Shown here piece by piece: positions 1-12,239 of a DNA stretch of 64,000 nucleotides; within the stretch, counting starts at the first letter, position 1; each line of letters opens with the position of its first letter. The notes under the pieces were generated by a model, which made no database searches, had not been told where the DNA came from, and saw only the letters and a list, made by a program, of their open reading frames with translations. This stretch comes from Liolophura sinensis. Lineage: Eukaryota; Mollusca; Polyplacophora; Chitonida; Chitonidae. The DNA lies in assembly GCF_032854445.1 (NCBI RefSeq), contig NC_088307.1, positions 17,992,017 to 18,056,016 on the forward strand. Reading direction: 5' to 3'. The position numbers and the translations under genes were made by a program.

Positions 1-70
1 ATTTACACATATAAATTAACAGTCAGAATAAAACCCTATATGAGGTAAATTGACAAGAGGTTGTATTTCA

Positions 71-330
71 CAGCATTTTGAGTAATTCTAGACCAGCGAA
101 GTTTAATAAATTGCATTTAACATTACTGTATGTTTTTTTTTTTAATTCTGCTGAAGCCATGGTGCCGGATGGCGTGCAAATTGCTTCTATTTATGCATTT
201 AAATGAACAATCGAGGTAAACTGACAAAAAGTCGTATTTCACCGGTTACGTGTGATCATTTGCCAACTATAACACTGTAGTCGCTGCTCTGGTTTTACTC
301 TCTATGCTGTTGTCTTTTATAGGAGATGGG
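71..330 (+). repeat. Dispersed repeat D (unclassified)
   Basis: The stretch from CATTTTGAGTAATTCTAGACC to the TCGCTGCTCTGG region recurs at 48325-48530 and in part at 8600-8775, and in reverse orientation at 3214-3400. It includes GAGGTAAACTGACAAAAAG, TCGTATTTCACCGGTTACG and a TTTGCCA block. Bases 25-60 are a second partial copy. No coding capacity is seen; it is probably a nonautonomous element. Confidence 0.6.
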
Positions 331-555
331 CAATCTTGTTGCAACTCCACTTGGGACTGAAGAATCCCAACTTTCCCTGAGGTGTCCTGCCAAGATAACA
401 GTTTTTACTTGACACAAATAAAAAAACTCTTTTTCTTTTTGTATTTTAGTACAGAATATTTAGTTTAGATTATTTAATTTGAAGACTCAAATTTTATTTT
501 TCTGCCGACGCATAAAGTTGTGGTTGTGGCTGTTGTGACTGAAGTCCTGACTTTA

Positions 556-809
556 CACTCAAAAAATAATCTGTTTATTTTAACAGAAACTATAGCGTCT
601 GAGTGATGCCAGAATGTATTCTGTTAATGTAACAGATTATTCTGTTAATTACAACATACATATTCTATTAATTCAACATAAAGATTATATTACATTAGCA
701 AAATATCATGTTGAATATAACACAGTATTATGTTATAATAACAGAATACATCCTAACGTAACTCAGACAACAGATTTTCTGTTAAAATTGACAGACTTTT
801 TATTGAGTG
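556..809. mobile_element. Palindromic MITE E, complete copy, flanked by TA
   Basis: The element begins CACTCAAAAAATAATCTG and ends with the reverse complement of CACTCAATAAAAAGTCTG; long inverted arms continue inward (TTTTAACAGAAA, GTATTCTGTTA). TA flanks both ends (554-555 and 810-811), as in Tc1/mariner-type insertions. There is no transposase. Two more copies lie at 12012 and 13312. Confidence 0.75.
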
Positions 810-831
810 TAATTCGTGTGTATTTAAAATA

Positions 832-2700
832 ATAATTAAAGAAATCGTGGAAAAAATGTAGTGTATTTTTCACAATAGGCACATAGCGGATCATAATGTA
901 AATGTGTCCGTCTTCTTTACTTCGCTCTCTTATTTTCTTGATTTTTTGTCTATCAATTGCAATGTTAAAGTTATAAAAAGCCAATTGGCTCAAAACCAAC
1001 CACCATACAGCAATAAGAGTGGCACTAAAATTTCGAGGTTATACCGTAATCACAGGTGGAGAGCTGTAAACACGTTAATGGGAACATAGCGAGGTTGCCG
1101 GGTGAAGACGGGGCGAGAGGATCAAATCTTGTAACAGCCCAGCTATCTTAAACCTAGGGATCCTTACACGAGACAGCGTCTGTGTTTTAAATCGACGCCA
1201 TCTTGCGCCAAGACAGCCAACGCATTGAAACAAAGAGATATTTTGATACCTATTTTTAGCATTTCTGCCCGAATCAGTTCAATAAAACATACAGGTTAAC
1301 TCTACTTATTCTTTTTTTTTATATTTATTTATACCATCGTGCTAAATGCTATACTAAAGAATATGGCAGACGACACGTATATAGCTGGACGAAACCGAGA
1401 AGAACATGAGGGACCCAATGCATACAAGCCTACACCAGGGTCTGTCATTGGAGTTGTCAGGTGACAGAGGTGAAACGAACGAAACAAATTTGTCACACAG
1501 TTTAACAGTGCAAACGCGACTTAAGGGCACCTAGTTATTGCCAAGTGGCCCTTCACTTTTCATGCGAACGAGGAGCCCAATAATGATGTCATTTGTCTAC
1601 TGTGTGTGCTTTTATGACCTGGTCCGCGAGCCTCTCTTCGCAACGACCCTGATGCCACGGAGAATGTGTGCTCGGCTCATTAAAAATGCCGAAATCATAA
1701 AAGCCCATTGGACTAGGCTGTGAAAGTCAACTCTCTTACGATGTGCAAGTTTAACTGACCGCTCAAGGTGAACTCTGGGGGCAAACATTTGTAAATCACG
1801 GGGTGGTTAAAGGTTCTCTAAGTATATATATTGCCATGTTACCAGTGAATGTATGTATATAAACATTAACACAGTTTTAACTAAGCCTCCGTATGTATAA
1901 GTCAAGTTTGGTATAATTTAGCGATACCAGCATTTAGAGTACCACTGTATTGGACTGAAAACCCCTTGGATTTTTACGCCGATCCAGCTCAAAGAAGCAA
2001 CTTGGTAAGAAAGTTAACTGTTATACGTAGTCTACAACAATGAAAATATAAACAGCTCATTGAAATTTAAGTTCTTGAAGAAGTTTAAAGAAGCAAGATT
2101 TAGAATTAATTTACCACATCAGGAAGTTTGCCAGGTACCTGCTCAAAGGCGGTGGTTTATTTCGGACAGTCCAGTTCCTTCCACCTCTGAATCAAACAAA
2201 TGGTTCAAATAAAACTATTGCACTACACAAATAGCGCCACTTCACGATACTTAAAACATTGTCATATGTGAAACCGGTGTCAGAGAATCCATTCCGAAAA
2301 TCTGACTGTCAGCCTTCGAGGCAATCCACAATAATATTCCTGTCACAACGGAAGTACTTCCATGATAAAAAAAATCATCATTATAATACACAGTATGTTT
2401 CCATTGTCAAAAGTTTAGATGTATACACAGAAGTCATATGAAACATTCCCTTTTCGTAGCTACCCCTTCTTTCAGAAGCAGGAAATGAAAGAACACTTAA
2501 TATCACTGACGCACAGGTACCACCTTTTCATATCCCTGTCTTGATAAACTGGCATATGCAGGAGTGCTTTCAACAAGTACCAGCGTATGTCAACATCACA
2601 CGAATGTATGGTCAGGGACCAACTTCACAAAGTCATCATAAGCTAAGTTGATTATATCTGCCATACAGCAAAACTTGTATGAAAAATGCATTTAAATGTC
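832..2700. other. No recognised feature
   Basis: AT-rich sequence with only short random frames and no repeat shared with the rest of the window that I could find. Confidence 0.4.
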
Positions 2701-2702
2701 TT

Positions 2703-2800
2703 TTTATTTGTTTATTTATTCGTTTGATTAATGTTTAATGTTCAACTCAAGAATTTATTTTTCGGTGGTCAGTTTTATGGTTGGAGGAAACTAAAATGCT
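2703..2800 (-). repeat. Diverged SINE A-related fragment
   Basis: ATGTTTAATGTTCAACTCAAG followed by TTTATGGTTGGAGGAAACT resembles the reversed 3' part of SINE A, strongly diverged. Confidence 0.35.
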
Positions 2801-3213
2801 TGAAGTAAGTCACTGCACTTTGTCAAAAGTGACAAACCTCATGACTAAAAGGCGACACCGAAGCAGCGAGAGTTGGATTCGAGAGCATTATTTCGTGCCT
2901 AAAAAGCTGACCTTTTGATGTTGATAAAAGATGACTTTTGCTTTCCTTTGATGGCAGCGCTGTTTGGATAGGTATATATTTCTTTCTGACAAACACCACA
3001 AAAGATTGTTTCTGGGTGTATGTAGTACAATGCACGACGGTTTCACTGCGTTCACAATGTAAAAAAACGACAACAAACAATCTGTATACACGCTTGTATG
3101 GAAGCGGTGGTAGCCACGCTTTTATTATGTTCCCCACGATGCGACTGGAGTATGCATTTTTCAAGCAAGTAAATATGAAAAGGCTACGCATATAGAGAGT
3201 AATACCAGTACAG

Positions 3214-3400
3214 CGACGGCAGTGTGATAGCTGGCAAATGGTCACACATAACCGGTGAAATATGGCCTCTTGTCGACGACGGCAGTGTGATAGCTGGCAA
3301 ATGGTCACACATAACCGGTGAAATACGGCTTCTTGTCAATTTACCTCAATCAGGGATTTATTCAAACTGTTCACATAAATGCTTAACTAGTGGTAAATTT
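3214..3400 (-). repeat. Repeat D, reversed, with a 65-bp tandem duplication
   Basis: CGACGGCAGTGTGATAGCTGG through the CCGGTGAAATA block occurs twice about 65 bp apart, then continues into TTGTCAATTTACCTCAATCAG. It is the reverse complement of the 190-300 segment. Confidence 0.6.
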
Positions 3401-3468
3401 ATAAAGATCATTTTTGTTTACACTTGTCCATGTAGACGCCTGCGAAATTACAGACTCTACACAATTAT

Positions 3469-3540
3469 TCTGATCGCCGTCGTATAAGTGAAATATTCTT
3501 GAGTACGGCGTAAAACACCAATCAAATAAATAAATAAATA
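3469..3540 (+). repeat. SINE A, 3' tail only
   Basis: It contains GTATAAGTGAAATATTCTTG and then the ACACCAATCAAATAAATAAA end; the tRNA-like head is absent. Confidence 0.8.
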
Positions 3541-3551
3541 TTATACACAGG

Positions 3552-3786
3552 ATAACATATCAGTTACGCTCTGTGCATACGTTTGAAATAAATCGTAAAT
3601 AACATATCAGTCACGCTCTGTGTATACGTTTGAAAGAAATCGTAAATAACATATCAGTCACGCTCTGTGTATACGTTTGAAAGAAATCGTAAACAACATA
3701 TCAGTCACGTTCTGTGTATACGTTTGAAAGAAATCGTAAATAACATATCAGTCACGCTCTGTGTATACGTCTGAAAGAAATCGTAA
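3552..3786. repeat. 47-bp minisatellite, exactly 5 copies
   Basis: The unit starts ATAACATATCAGTCACGCTC and ends GAAATCGTAA; five copies fill 235 bp with only a few substitutions between them. Confidence 0.9.
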
Positions 3787-4089
3787 ATAACAGCGTGAGA
3801 AACTTTTATTGTGGAAATAGTAATTTTCATTTTTTGAATTTCTATCACAACCTAGTAATCTAGTCGTCATAAAATTATTTGACCTATCACTTTTGTTTTA
3901 TTTTATTTAACCCGCCACCCTTTTCCCCCGTAGCTTTCTTTTATACGGCTCTCTTAAATGTATTTTTATACCATTTTCGCTCTGGACCTACAAAACTATG
4001 ATATCTTCTGTACTTAGGTCCGTTGGTGAACGGTTTAGATAAACTATGCTAATTAAAATAACAGCTAAAGATGTAAAAAGAGAAGTCAT

Positions 4090-5190
4090 ATGGAAGCAGT
4101 AACAGTATGGCAATTATGACTCAAGTAGTTGGGCCTATATACGGCAAAATGCTGGCCTAATGTAGGCATTCAAAATTTCTAAATTTCCTCATCTAAAGAT
4201 CAGACACGATCAGTTCCTGTCAAGACTGGAACGTTGGATTTACAGAGCCTTAAATTGTTTCTTGATGATGGGGCGTGGTAATTTCACCTGCGTCCAAATT
4301 TATAATTCTGAAAATTAATGATAATAATTAGTTGTATGCTTGAGCACACTTTACCGCACCTTACCAAAATTTGAACGGTATCAGATAAAAATGAAACAAT
4401 CAAAATGTATGGAAGCCAGATAACGCCATCATCGTAGTAGCGCTTCGGATCATGATAAAGCGATGGCTTGATGCAAATTATCATAATACTTTTTCAATAA
4501 GACTTCTGTCCAACAATTGTTAACCAGTCACCAGTGAATGAAATCATTAAGTAAAGTTAAAGCCCAAAACTGCACCAGGTAAGAAGATTAAACCGAATTT
4601 AAGTGAAAGTCTCGGCACACACATTTATACCGAGAATGAAACATTTAAGTTTCATCTTCCTTTTAAAATGATACCGGTACCATCTAAAAAAAGGAAAACT
4701 GAAAAAAGCTGCTCAGTGCAGCAAAATAAAATATATGGTAGAAAAACATGGTCGAGGATTAAATTTTATTAAACCCGGAAGTGTAAAGTTTGGTATGCGA
4801 AAGAGATTAAGGCCTAACCCAACGCGCTGTTGGGTCCCTATGTAGAGGTCATATATTAAAGCGCTCTTGTAAGCGAAATAACGACGCGACTTAACTGGAG
4901 TTGTACTCCAGCCGTTAGCACGGGAGCTTAAGATCCAACTCGGCTCATCTCGAATTGTACGTCGTGTCCTAAATGCTCGTGTATGCGACACTACAGAACT
5001 GGTGTTGTACCGCCAGTTGATAAGTGTTACGTGTATATGTTTGCATCTGGTCGCAGATTACTGGTGGATCATCTCGTCACACACAACCATGTGGATTACG
5101 GAACAGACTTAAGTAGTACGACCTATATACGGCAAAATACTGACTTAATTTAGGCGGTCAGAGTTTATTAATTTCCCCATCTGGAACTCA
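4090..5190. repeat. Dispersed repeat pair around CCTATATACGGCAAAAT
   Basis: Bases 4118-4190 and 5105-5180 share CCTATATACGGCAAAAT followed by similar AATTTCC-containing sequence. Between them I see no gene. Confidence 0.45.
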
Positions 5191-5199
5191 AGAGCCATA

Positions 5200-5818
5200 T
5201 CCCTACAAATGCTCATTTATGTACACAAAACCATGCAGAAACCACTCACCCACTCGGCCATGGCAATGATGTTCCAGAGCTCCAGCACCATATCTAACAT
5301 ATATACACGCGTCAAAACGACGTGTAACAAAGGCAGTTAGGCATTTTGGGCATAAGCATAATATTCGAAAATTTAATACCAGCAATTCATTGCATAAAGA
5401 ACCGCTCTTGGTGTTATGCGACGTAGTCAAGAATATTTCTCTTATACGATGACAGTCAGAATTATGTTGGAGAGAGCCCGGTGGAAGACACATTCTTTGT
5501 AAAGTAATCTGCACATTTATTGAATAAATGAATAAAATTGGTTTAACGCCACTTTGACAGTATTTAAGCCATGTATATAGTGGCAAAAATGTTTATTGAA
5601 GCATTATTTTGCGAGTTTTACGCTTTTAATAATCTCTGTATTTTTTCATCTTTTTCAGAACATGAGAATGCTCTAGCCGCGAACAACGGAGAACTGGTTT
5701 GCCAGCGTGCTTTTGAAGGGATTTTATATATCAAAAAGACGAAAAGTCCAAGTCTTATGAATAGGTCAATTTTGAAACCCTAAACCCTCCTGCAGAAAGG
5801 TGACTTGAGAAGGCAGAC
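5200..5818. other. Upstream region of the Death-domain gene
   Basis: No coding feature is supported. A 5' UTR and promoter should lie here, but no TATA or initiator could be chosen with confidence. Confidence 0.3.
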
Positions 5819-7253
5819 ATGCCTGGTGAAAGAGGTTTGAAGAGAGGTCACGATACGAACAGATCAAATAAGGACAAGAAAGAAAATACAGACAAGAAAG
5901 AAAAGAAAGACAAAAAGGACAAGAAAGGTCAAAAAGAGACAAAAGGAAAGAAAATGGAGGCGCCACCTTCAAGAGAAAAGGAGCATAAAATAATCGTGAA
6001 CGCGGCTAATGATATAGCCGGTGAGATTCAGAAATTTTCCAAAAGGTTTTTCTCGAAAAACAAAGCAGACATGGACTTCCAACAAGCGATAGAAGCGCTT
6101 CAAAAGGTGTATGAGATGTGGAACATGGAAACAGTGGACGAAATTCCGTCGTGGAAGGATTTCATCGCCGCCCAGGGCACAAAAAAGATCGACAGAGCTA
6201 CGCGCGAGACTGAAGGTTTTGCCACCGTAGAAAAGCTTTGTGAGCGAGCACGCCATTTTGAGACACTCATCCCCAAGATCAGAAAGAAACTCATGGCCTG
6301 TCTGCAATATCATCTATTCAAATACTGTCGGAGTTTTGAAGAGCTGACGGAAGGTTACGAGATCCGACCGGTCAGGGAATACGAAGAGTTCATCAAGGAC
6401 AACAAATCTGAAATCGACTCAAAGTTGGACGCGATTAATGATAATATCATCAAATACGGAGAGCTCAAAAAGCCGTTTGCAAATTTTGTGCGCGAAGGGC
6501 ATGCCCATGGGCAACTGATCAAAGAGATCTGTCTAAACATTGTAGAAATCTGTCATCTGGGTAAAGCGTGGGTGAAGCAAGACATTGAATATCCGGAGAG
6601 GCTGTATGAGGAGTCTCAGTTCAGCAGCTCCTATTACGAGAAGCTAATGGACGACAGCAACAATTTGACCTGGAAGCGACAACAGAGTCTGGAGATGCTC
6701 GCGAGACGAGAACGTTTCTTGTGGCGCCTGGAGGTCGACCACGACGCGAAATGGCGCGAAAGGCGCAAATTGAAGAAGAGCAAGGACACCGTCGAAGGAC
6801 TGCTGGAGAAAGCTGAAAAAGCCATAACTGATAAGGAGTACGAAATCGAAGTGCTGAAAGATGAAAAGACCGGCGGCGTGTCGCCGAGAAACAAAAGCAT
6901 CGCCTCCGAAGATCTGGACGTGGCGCGACGGGATCTCGTCAAGCTCAGCGAGCGCAAGACGTCGCTTCAGAAGCAGCTGGAGCGCATGGAGCGAGATTAC
7001 GAAGCGGCGTCCAAGCGCCACGATGAGGCAAAGCAGGACTTGGACGATAACGACAATGCCATAGAGGATCTTCGCACCAGCGTCAGTGACATCGACCTTG
7101 AGCTGAAGAACATTAACGAGAGGACGGGCGCCCTTTCGACCAAGATCGCCTTGATTCGTTACATACGGGATCTGACGCTTTCATCTCAGACCCTAAGGAA
7201 AATCGAACAGAAGCGTCGGGAGAGACAGGTCCAGCAAGAACAGAGGGAGAGAG
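5819..7253 (+). CDS. Exon 1: lysine-rich head and coiled coil
   Basis: This exon encodes residues 1-478 plus one base. GC content and codon use are clearly higher than in the AT-rich flanks, as expected for real coding sequence. The basic run at residues 17-47 could be a nuclear localisation or RNA-binding tail. If the donor at 7254 were not used, the frame would run on only seven residues to a stop at 7276. Confidence 0.85.
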
Positions 7254-10014
7254 GTAAGGGTAGGTGGAGGAAGTAGAAGAGTGAAGGAGGGAATGGGAGT
7301 GGGGGCCATGAGCATAGAGCAAATTAGATCCATACATAATACAACAGTCTCAGAGTAAATCTAAACTAGAAGGTAGCAAATGGTGACCCCCCCCCCTTTC
7401 GTTAATTTACATCAGCCAAGTTCTATTCTAATGTACGCACTTCAGCTCCTTAGCACCACGGCTTACGCAGAATTAGGTAAAAAAATGCAGCGATTATTAT
7501 TATTATTTGCAATTTATTAAATGTCGCTGGTTTATAATTACTTAAAATGCTGTATTGTCATCACATTTTACTCAGGAATGCTTAGTCCACAAGCAGATTT
7601 CCGGTTTATGCCTTTATACAACACAAAAAGACTACAGTGGAGTATAAGTGTGACAGATGCCAAATGGTCACAGGTAACAGGTGAAATCCGGTCTCTTGTC
7701 AATTTACCTCAGTCAGGGTTTTATTCTAACGGTTTGGCGCCATTGATCTACACTTACTCAAAATGTTGTGTGATCAACACATTTTATAAACATTTACATG
7801 AAAATAATGTAACAGAACCAGGCCGAGTGGATGAAGTCTACCAGCAGAATTCTGATTTATGCAAACGTTCACACGTAGCCGGTGAAATATGACCTCCAGT
7901 CAATTCACCTCCGTCATAGAAAATACTTGATGATTTATTTGATTTGTATGGTGTTAAACGCCATACTCAAGATCTTATCTGACAACGGTTACGTTGTTAA
8001 CGCGGTGCTCAAGAGGTGTATGGGTGCTTCTTTATACACTAATGTCAGTTCCTATGGCCACTAATGGTGTAAAGATTAAAAAATGAGTTGCAATTATAGT
8101 TTTCAGGCCAAGAAATGGAGTTCACAAACAGGTAGTCTGTCAGGTTTCGCCCAGCTTGATGCTGTTTATGGTTCTAATGAATGCTAGGTTGCCATTTCCG
8201 AAACAGCGTTCAACTAAAAAACTATAAAAAAAGTTAATGAATATGAGTCATGTACAGAGAAGCAGCCAACAATTCTCAATCGAAACGAAAAGAGGCAGGA
8301 AATGTTTCAGTTACCTACATTTAACCAGTATCTAAATTGTGCATTTCATTATAAAAAGACGCATATTTCAGTCTGTGCAACGTTTCCGTGATCATAGAAC
8401 ACCAGGGTTCGTGGACTGACACGATAAGAGGATCAATCTGTCAGTCTTTTTTTCTACAGTAACCAGGATTCTGCTGGTGGACTAATCATCCCTGAGGCCG
8501 TATTCCTTTACTGTGTTTTAATATTGTTGTACGATAAACACACGTGATGACCACACAGCATTTTATGTAAGCCTGGACAAGTAACGCCTAAAAAATTACG
8601 TCAGTGCATCCTTTAAATAATTCTGCTTAAGTCATGGTGCGCGGAGGAGGGAGGGGGGCATTGTTAGCATTCAGTCACCTATAAATCCCTAACTGAAGTA
8701 AACTGACAAGACTCTGTGTTTCACAGGTTACCAATTGCCGGTATCACACTGTCGTCGCTGCTTTGGTTGTATCCTCTATCCTTTAAGTCTTTTAATATAT
8801 CGTAACGATCCCTACACAATACATCTGTAAATTTAGGTAATACCACATACTGAAAGTGTGACAAATAGACTTCGAGTAATATTCTTCTCATTAATAGAGT
8901 CCGAACTCTCAACGCTTACGATAATAGAGACCGTTAGTTAGAAGTCACAAGTTCAACTTGTAACTTGTAACTAGAATAGGTAAACTAATTCTGATTTGAA
9001 GTTACAAGTTAAAAAGTTTCATCTTGTAACTGAAGTCCCTGATGTTCTTTAGAATAACTGGAGTTTCACGTCAAATATAAGTCCGTGATGAGCAGTTTTC
9101 TGTCAGAAATTGAATGCATACAAAGGCTCTTCCTGAGCCAAAGTAGAAAGTCCTTTAAAGGATCTCCCCCGCGCATGCGGCTTGTATAATTAGTTCGTCA
9201 CGTATACTTGTAACTGTGGTTTCAGCATAGAGAAAGATAACGTTGATGGCCTTAATTCCTGACAAACTGAATTCTGATTTGAGCAAATCGTTTATTCGTT
9301 AATGCATGACTTTAAGTGCCATGCAGACATATTTATAGTGCACTATCTACATATTTATATGTAATTGTGGAACCTTGACTACATATTTATAGTGCAGCGC
9401 CTACACATTGACAATGTCATGCCTTTATATTGACAGTGCCATGCCTACATATTTATGGTACAATGGATGCTTCTGTTTAATGGTTTCTCACTGGAAAAAC
9501 GTGGCGATACGACCGGTCACATTGTCAATAAGACATCGAGTCTATCAATACTTGTTCCGGTATGCTTATGATGAGTGGCAAGTCAGTGAGGAAGCTGTGA
9601 TATTGCCGAATATTGATTAATAAAGTTTGTAAAGGCTGGCTTAGTTCTTATAAAAATCACACAGGCTATTTACAATGCTTTTTTCGTTTGCTTTCAGCTT
9701 CGGAACCACTGGATGAGGCTTGTAAATTTGTTGCTGACAAAATCGGAAACGATTGGAAGAAGCTGTATCCAAGGTTACCCTTTTGTCCAACCAGAGACCA
9801 GATAAAGCGTTACAATGATATCTCGCTCATTTCCAGCATAGCCGCGAAAAATGATTGGACAGACGACAAGCAAGCGATGCATAGTTTCTCAAAATGGCGG
9901 AACTTCAACCGTCGCTGTGACGTCGCCCAGTTGACGCGCAGTTTGAAAATGGTTCAGATGAAAGATCTGGCGAAGAAAGTAGAAACACACTTCTTGGTCA
10001 AGTCACAGGATTAA
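5819..10014 (+). CDS. Coiled-coil protein with C-terminal Death domain (two coding exons)
   Basis: Exons 5819-7253 and 9698-10014 join in phase (one base, G, carried over to give GCT) into a 583-aa protein. The donor is GAG|GTAAGG and the acceptor is a pyrimidine tract ending TTTCAG. The start is supported by an in-frame TGA at 5801. Residues 8-47 are lysine-rich, 55-280 are helical and charged, about 283-345 and 363-478 are heptad-like coiled coil, and about 484-578 match the six-helix Death-domain pattern (FVADKIGNDWKKLYPRLPF, then a W-x-x-F block and a final LAKKVETHF). Death domains form homotypic complexes in immune and apoptotic signalling; the coiled coil suggests self-association. There is no kinase, NACHT or TIR part, so I cannot tie it to a known adaptor. 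No signal peptide or membrane segment is seen, so it is probably cytoplasmic or nuclear. Confidence 0.8.
7640..7780 (-). repeat. Repeat D fragment in the Death-domain gene intron
   Basis: AGTGTGACAGATGCCAAATGG and TTGTCAATTTACCTCAGTCAG match the 3230-3350 copy. A shorter second copy is at 7858-7920. Confidence 0.6.
7925..7985 (-). repeat. SINE A 3' fragment
   Basis: TTATTTGATTTGTATGGTGTT then ACGCCATACTCAAGA is the reversed SINE A tail, diverged. Confidence 0.6.
8600..8775 (+). repeat. Repeat D copy
   Basis: AATTCTGCTTAAGTCATGGTG, then AACTGAAGTAAACTGACAAG and GTCGTCGCTGCTTTGG match the 130-300 copy. Confidence 0.6.
9310..9470. repeat. Imprecise short tandem repeat
   Basis: Variants of CTACATATTTATAGTGC occur about four to five times with 30-45 bp spacing, just upstream of the Death-domain exon. 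Confidence 0.5.
9698..10014 (+). CDS. Exon 2: Death domain
   Basis: This exon encodes about 105 residues after CTTTCAG at 9691-9697 and ends in TAA. The segment starting ASEPLDEACKFVADKIG has the helix spacing of the Death-domain family, including the helix-1 K-x-x-x-D-W-K-K-L pattern and a late tryptophan (FSKWRNF). The assignment is by pattern only; it could be another member of the death-fold superfamily. Confidence 0.75.
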
Positions 10015-10740
10015 CAGGAAATCTAATGAGTAAAAGAAACATCTTCATTTTAGATGTTAGCGCATGGTGTGTGAACGGTTTGGGTGTTCGGACGCAAAAT
10101 GAACACTTGGAGCAAAAAAACTGAGAGAGACGTTTGAACTGGTGCATCAAGGTCGCGCTGCAATCAGGACTGATGTGCTTCTAGAAATCTCACATGTTAA
10201 ACGTGCGCATGCGTTTGATGATAATGAAAGAAATTCGACGCCTACTATTCGAGAGAATTTGACCCTACCTGCTGTCCCAAAAATTATTTTTATGAGGATC
10301 AATCAAAGGCGATATTAGTATTACATCAAGACTTGTAGCAAAAACTAATGACGTATTTATTCTCAAATGGCGGTCTGTCAAACTAGAACGTGTATTACTG
10401 AAACTGTCCATGCACATTTTGGAAATGAGCCACAAACAAACGGAGATAATGAAATCGGCTTCCTCCAAAACATCACATATATATTCTTGAAATTTCTTCC
10501 TTATTTGCTGTTTAAAGCCGTGTACGGGAAGAAAAATTGGAGTGCCCGGATAACTAAGCACTGTCCTCCGTAATCTGACACACACCATTACTTTAAAGCG
10601 TGGAACAATTTCCCTACCTTTAATGACATAAAACTGTTGACAAAGCTTTTCCCATATATATACACATTATACTCAGTTAAAAATTTTGAGAAATCAGATG
10701 ATGGGCCACACCATCATGCTATAAACTTCTATTTACTTTA
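10015..10740. other. Downstream of the Death-domain gene; no feature
   Basis: 3' UTR is expected here. No AATAAA close to the stop and no repeat is evident. Confidence 0.35.
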
Positions 10741-10745
10741 TGTAG

Positions 10746-10952
10746 TTATTCATTTGATTGGTCTTTTACGCCGTAGTCAAGAATATTTCACTTATACGAC
10801 GCCGGTCAGCATTATGGTGGGAAGAAAAAGGGCATGAGTTCAAAAGAAGCTCACGACCATCCACAGGTTTCTGACTGACCTTCACCCGTACGGCTGGAGA
10901 GGGAGCCAGCATGAGCTGGACTTGAACTCACAGCGACCGCATTGGTGACATT
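10746..10952 (-). repeat. SINE A, head-truncated
   Basis: Reversed SINE A from the tail (TTTGATTGGTCTTTTACGCCG) through the B-box region (CTTGAACTCACAGCGACCGC); the A-box end is missing. Confidence 0.85.
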
Positions 10953-11423
10953 ATCCAAGTAGTTCTTGATTTTAATTTGATTTTCTTTTTCGTGGCTTTG
11001 GATATTCATGTGATATACGATTTGTGTGGTATAAATATCTCTTTATGAAAGGCTTGAAAAGGCAAGCAGATAATATTTCGGTAATTTGTGATTTTCTGAA
11101 AATCCGGTAATGAAACGACAGTCAAGAATCTGTCATACAGAAATGAGAAATAAACGGTACCCATGTACAGTCCTGACATAAAAAGATGAAGTGCCCAATG
11201 ACAATCCACAGTTAAGGTTTTGCAAATGCTAACTATCATTCTATAAAATCATATTTACTGTGAAATCAGTTATTTAGTTAAAGAATATATGGAGTTTTAA
11301 ACCGTGGGTGTGAAATTTTAACCCGGAGCCGCAGGCGAATTTCACTTACACAGTTCTCAATTTAAACGGACACCTTATATGGATATATACCATTTTACTT
11401 GGTACATTTTCATTCAAATTTTC

Positions 11424-11659
11424 GGGGCCTCCGTAGCTCAGTCGGTTAAAGTGCTAGCGCAGCGTAATGACCCAGGAGTCTCTCACCAATGCGGTCGCTT
11501 TGAGTTCAAGTCCAGCTCGTGCTGGCTTCCTCTCCGGACGTACGTGGGATGGTCTCTCAGCAACCTGCAGATGTTTCCTCCCACCATAATGCTGGCCGCC
11601 GTCGTATAAGTGAAATATTCTTGAGTACGGCGTAAAACACCAATCAAATAAATAAATAA
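11424..11659 (+). mobile_element. SINE A, nearly full length with perfect 12-bp target duplication
   Basis: GGGGCCTCCGTAGCTCAGTCG carries the tRNA-like A box and TTTGAGTTCAAGTCCAGC the B box; the end is (AAAT)n. ATTCAAATTTTC flanks it at 11412-11423 and 11660-11671. This is tRNA-derived, not a functional tRNA gene. Confidence 0.93.
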
Positions 11660-11842
11660 ATTCAAATTTTCTCATTTGCAGTACCAAACCTTTTTCATCC
11701 GCGTAACCTCTTTTTGTAATACATTAGTTATTGCTGCATCACAAGACCGACCGCATTGCTTATAACTACACGAGCCGCCATCGTTATTCATTTATTTATC
11801 TACCCAGGTGCGACCTGAGAGGAGCCATCATTGTTTACTTAT

Positions 11843-11975
11843 TTATTGATTGATTGATTGTTGTTTCACGCAATACTCAAGAATTTTTCTCTCACATATG
11901 GTGGCGGGGAATTTCAGTGGAGAAAACTGAAGTATCCGGGTAACCCACAGCCATATCAGCTGGACCACAATGAGT
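11843..11975 (-). repeat. SINE A-like related subfamily fragment
   Basis: GATTGATTGTTGTTTCACGC, ATACTCAAGAATTTTTCTC and AGCTGGACC recall SINE A but with a different middle. Confidence 0.45.
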
Positions 11976-12011
11976 TATTTTTCACCCTCAACCTACCCCT
12001 CTTATTCGGTT

Positions 12012-12236
12012 CACTCAAAATGTAATCTGTTCATTTTAACAAAAGGTCTGTTGTTTGGGTGATGTTGGAATGTACTCTGTTATTATAACATACTACTGTG
12101 TAATATTTAACATAACATCCTGTTTGTCTAAGAGAATTTTTATGATAAATTAATAGAAATTAACAGGCTAATCTGCTGCAATGACATTCTAGCATCACCT
12201 AGACATCTGACTTTCTGTAAAATTTAACGATTATTT
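12012..12236. mobile_element. MITE E, second copy
   Basis: It starts CACTCAAAATGTAATCTGTT and carries the inverted arm ACATTCTAGCATCACCTAGAC near its other end. More diverged than the 556 copy. Confidence 0.65.
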
Positions 12237-12239
12237 TTA

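Noticed and set aside
2823..3308. 161-codon reverse frame
   Set aside because: It overlaps repeat D and its 65-bp duplication; the repeated peptide comes from the repeat.
5203..5586. 127-codon reverse frame
   Set aside because: No recognisable domain or splice partners, composition like the AT-rich surroundings.
11424..11520. tRNA gene suggested by A and B boxes
   Set aside because: The head continues into the SINE body and tail, occurs many times, and does not fold into a full cloverleaf by eye.
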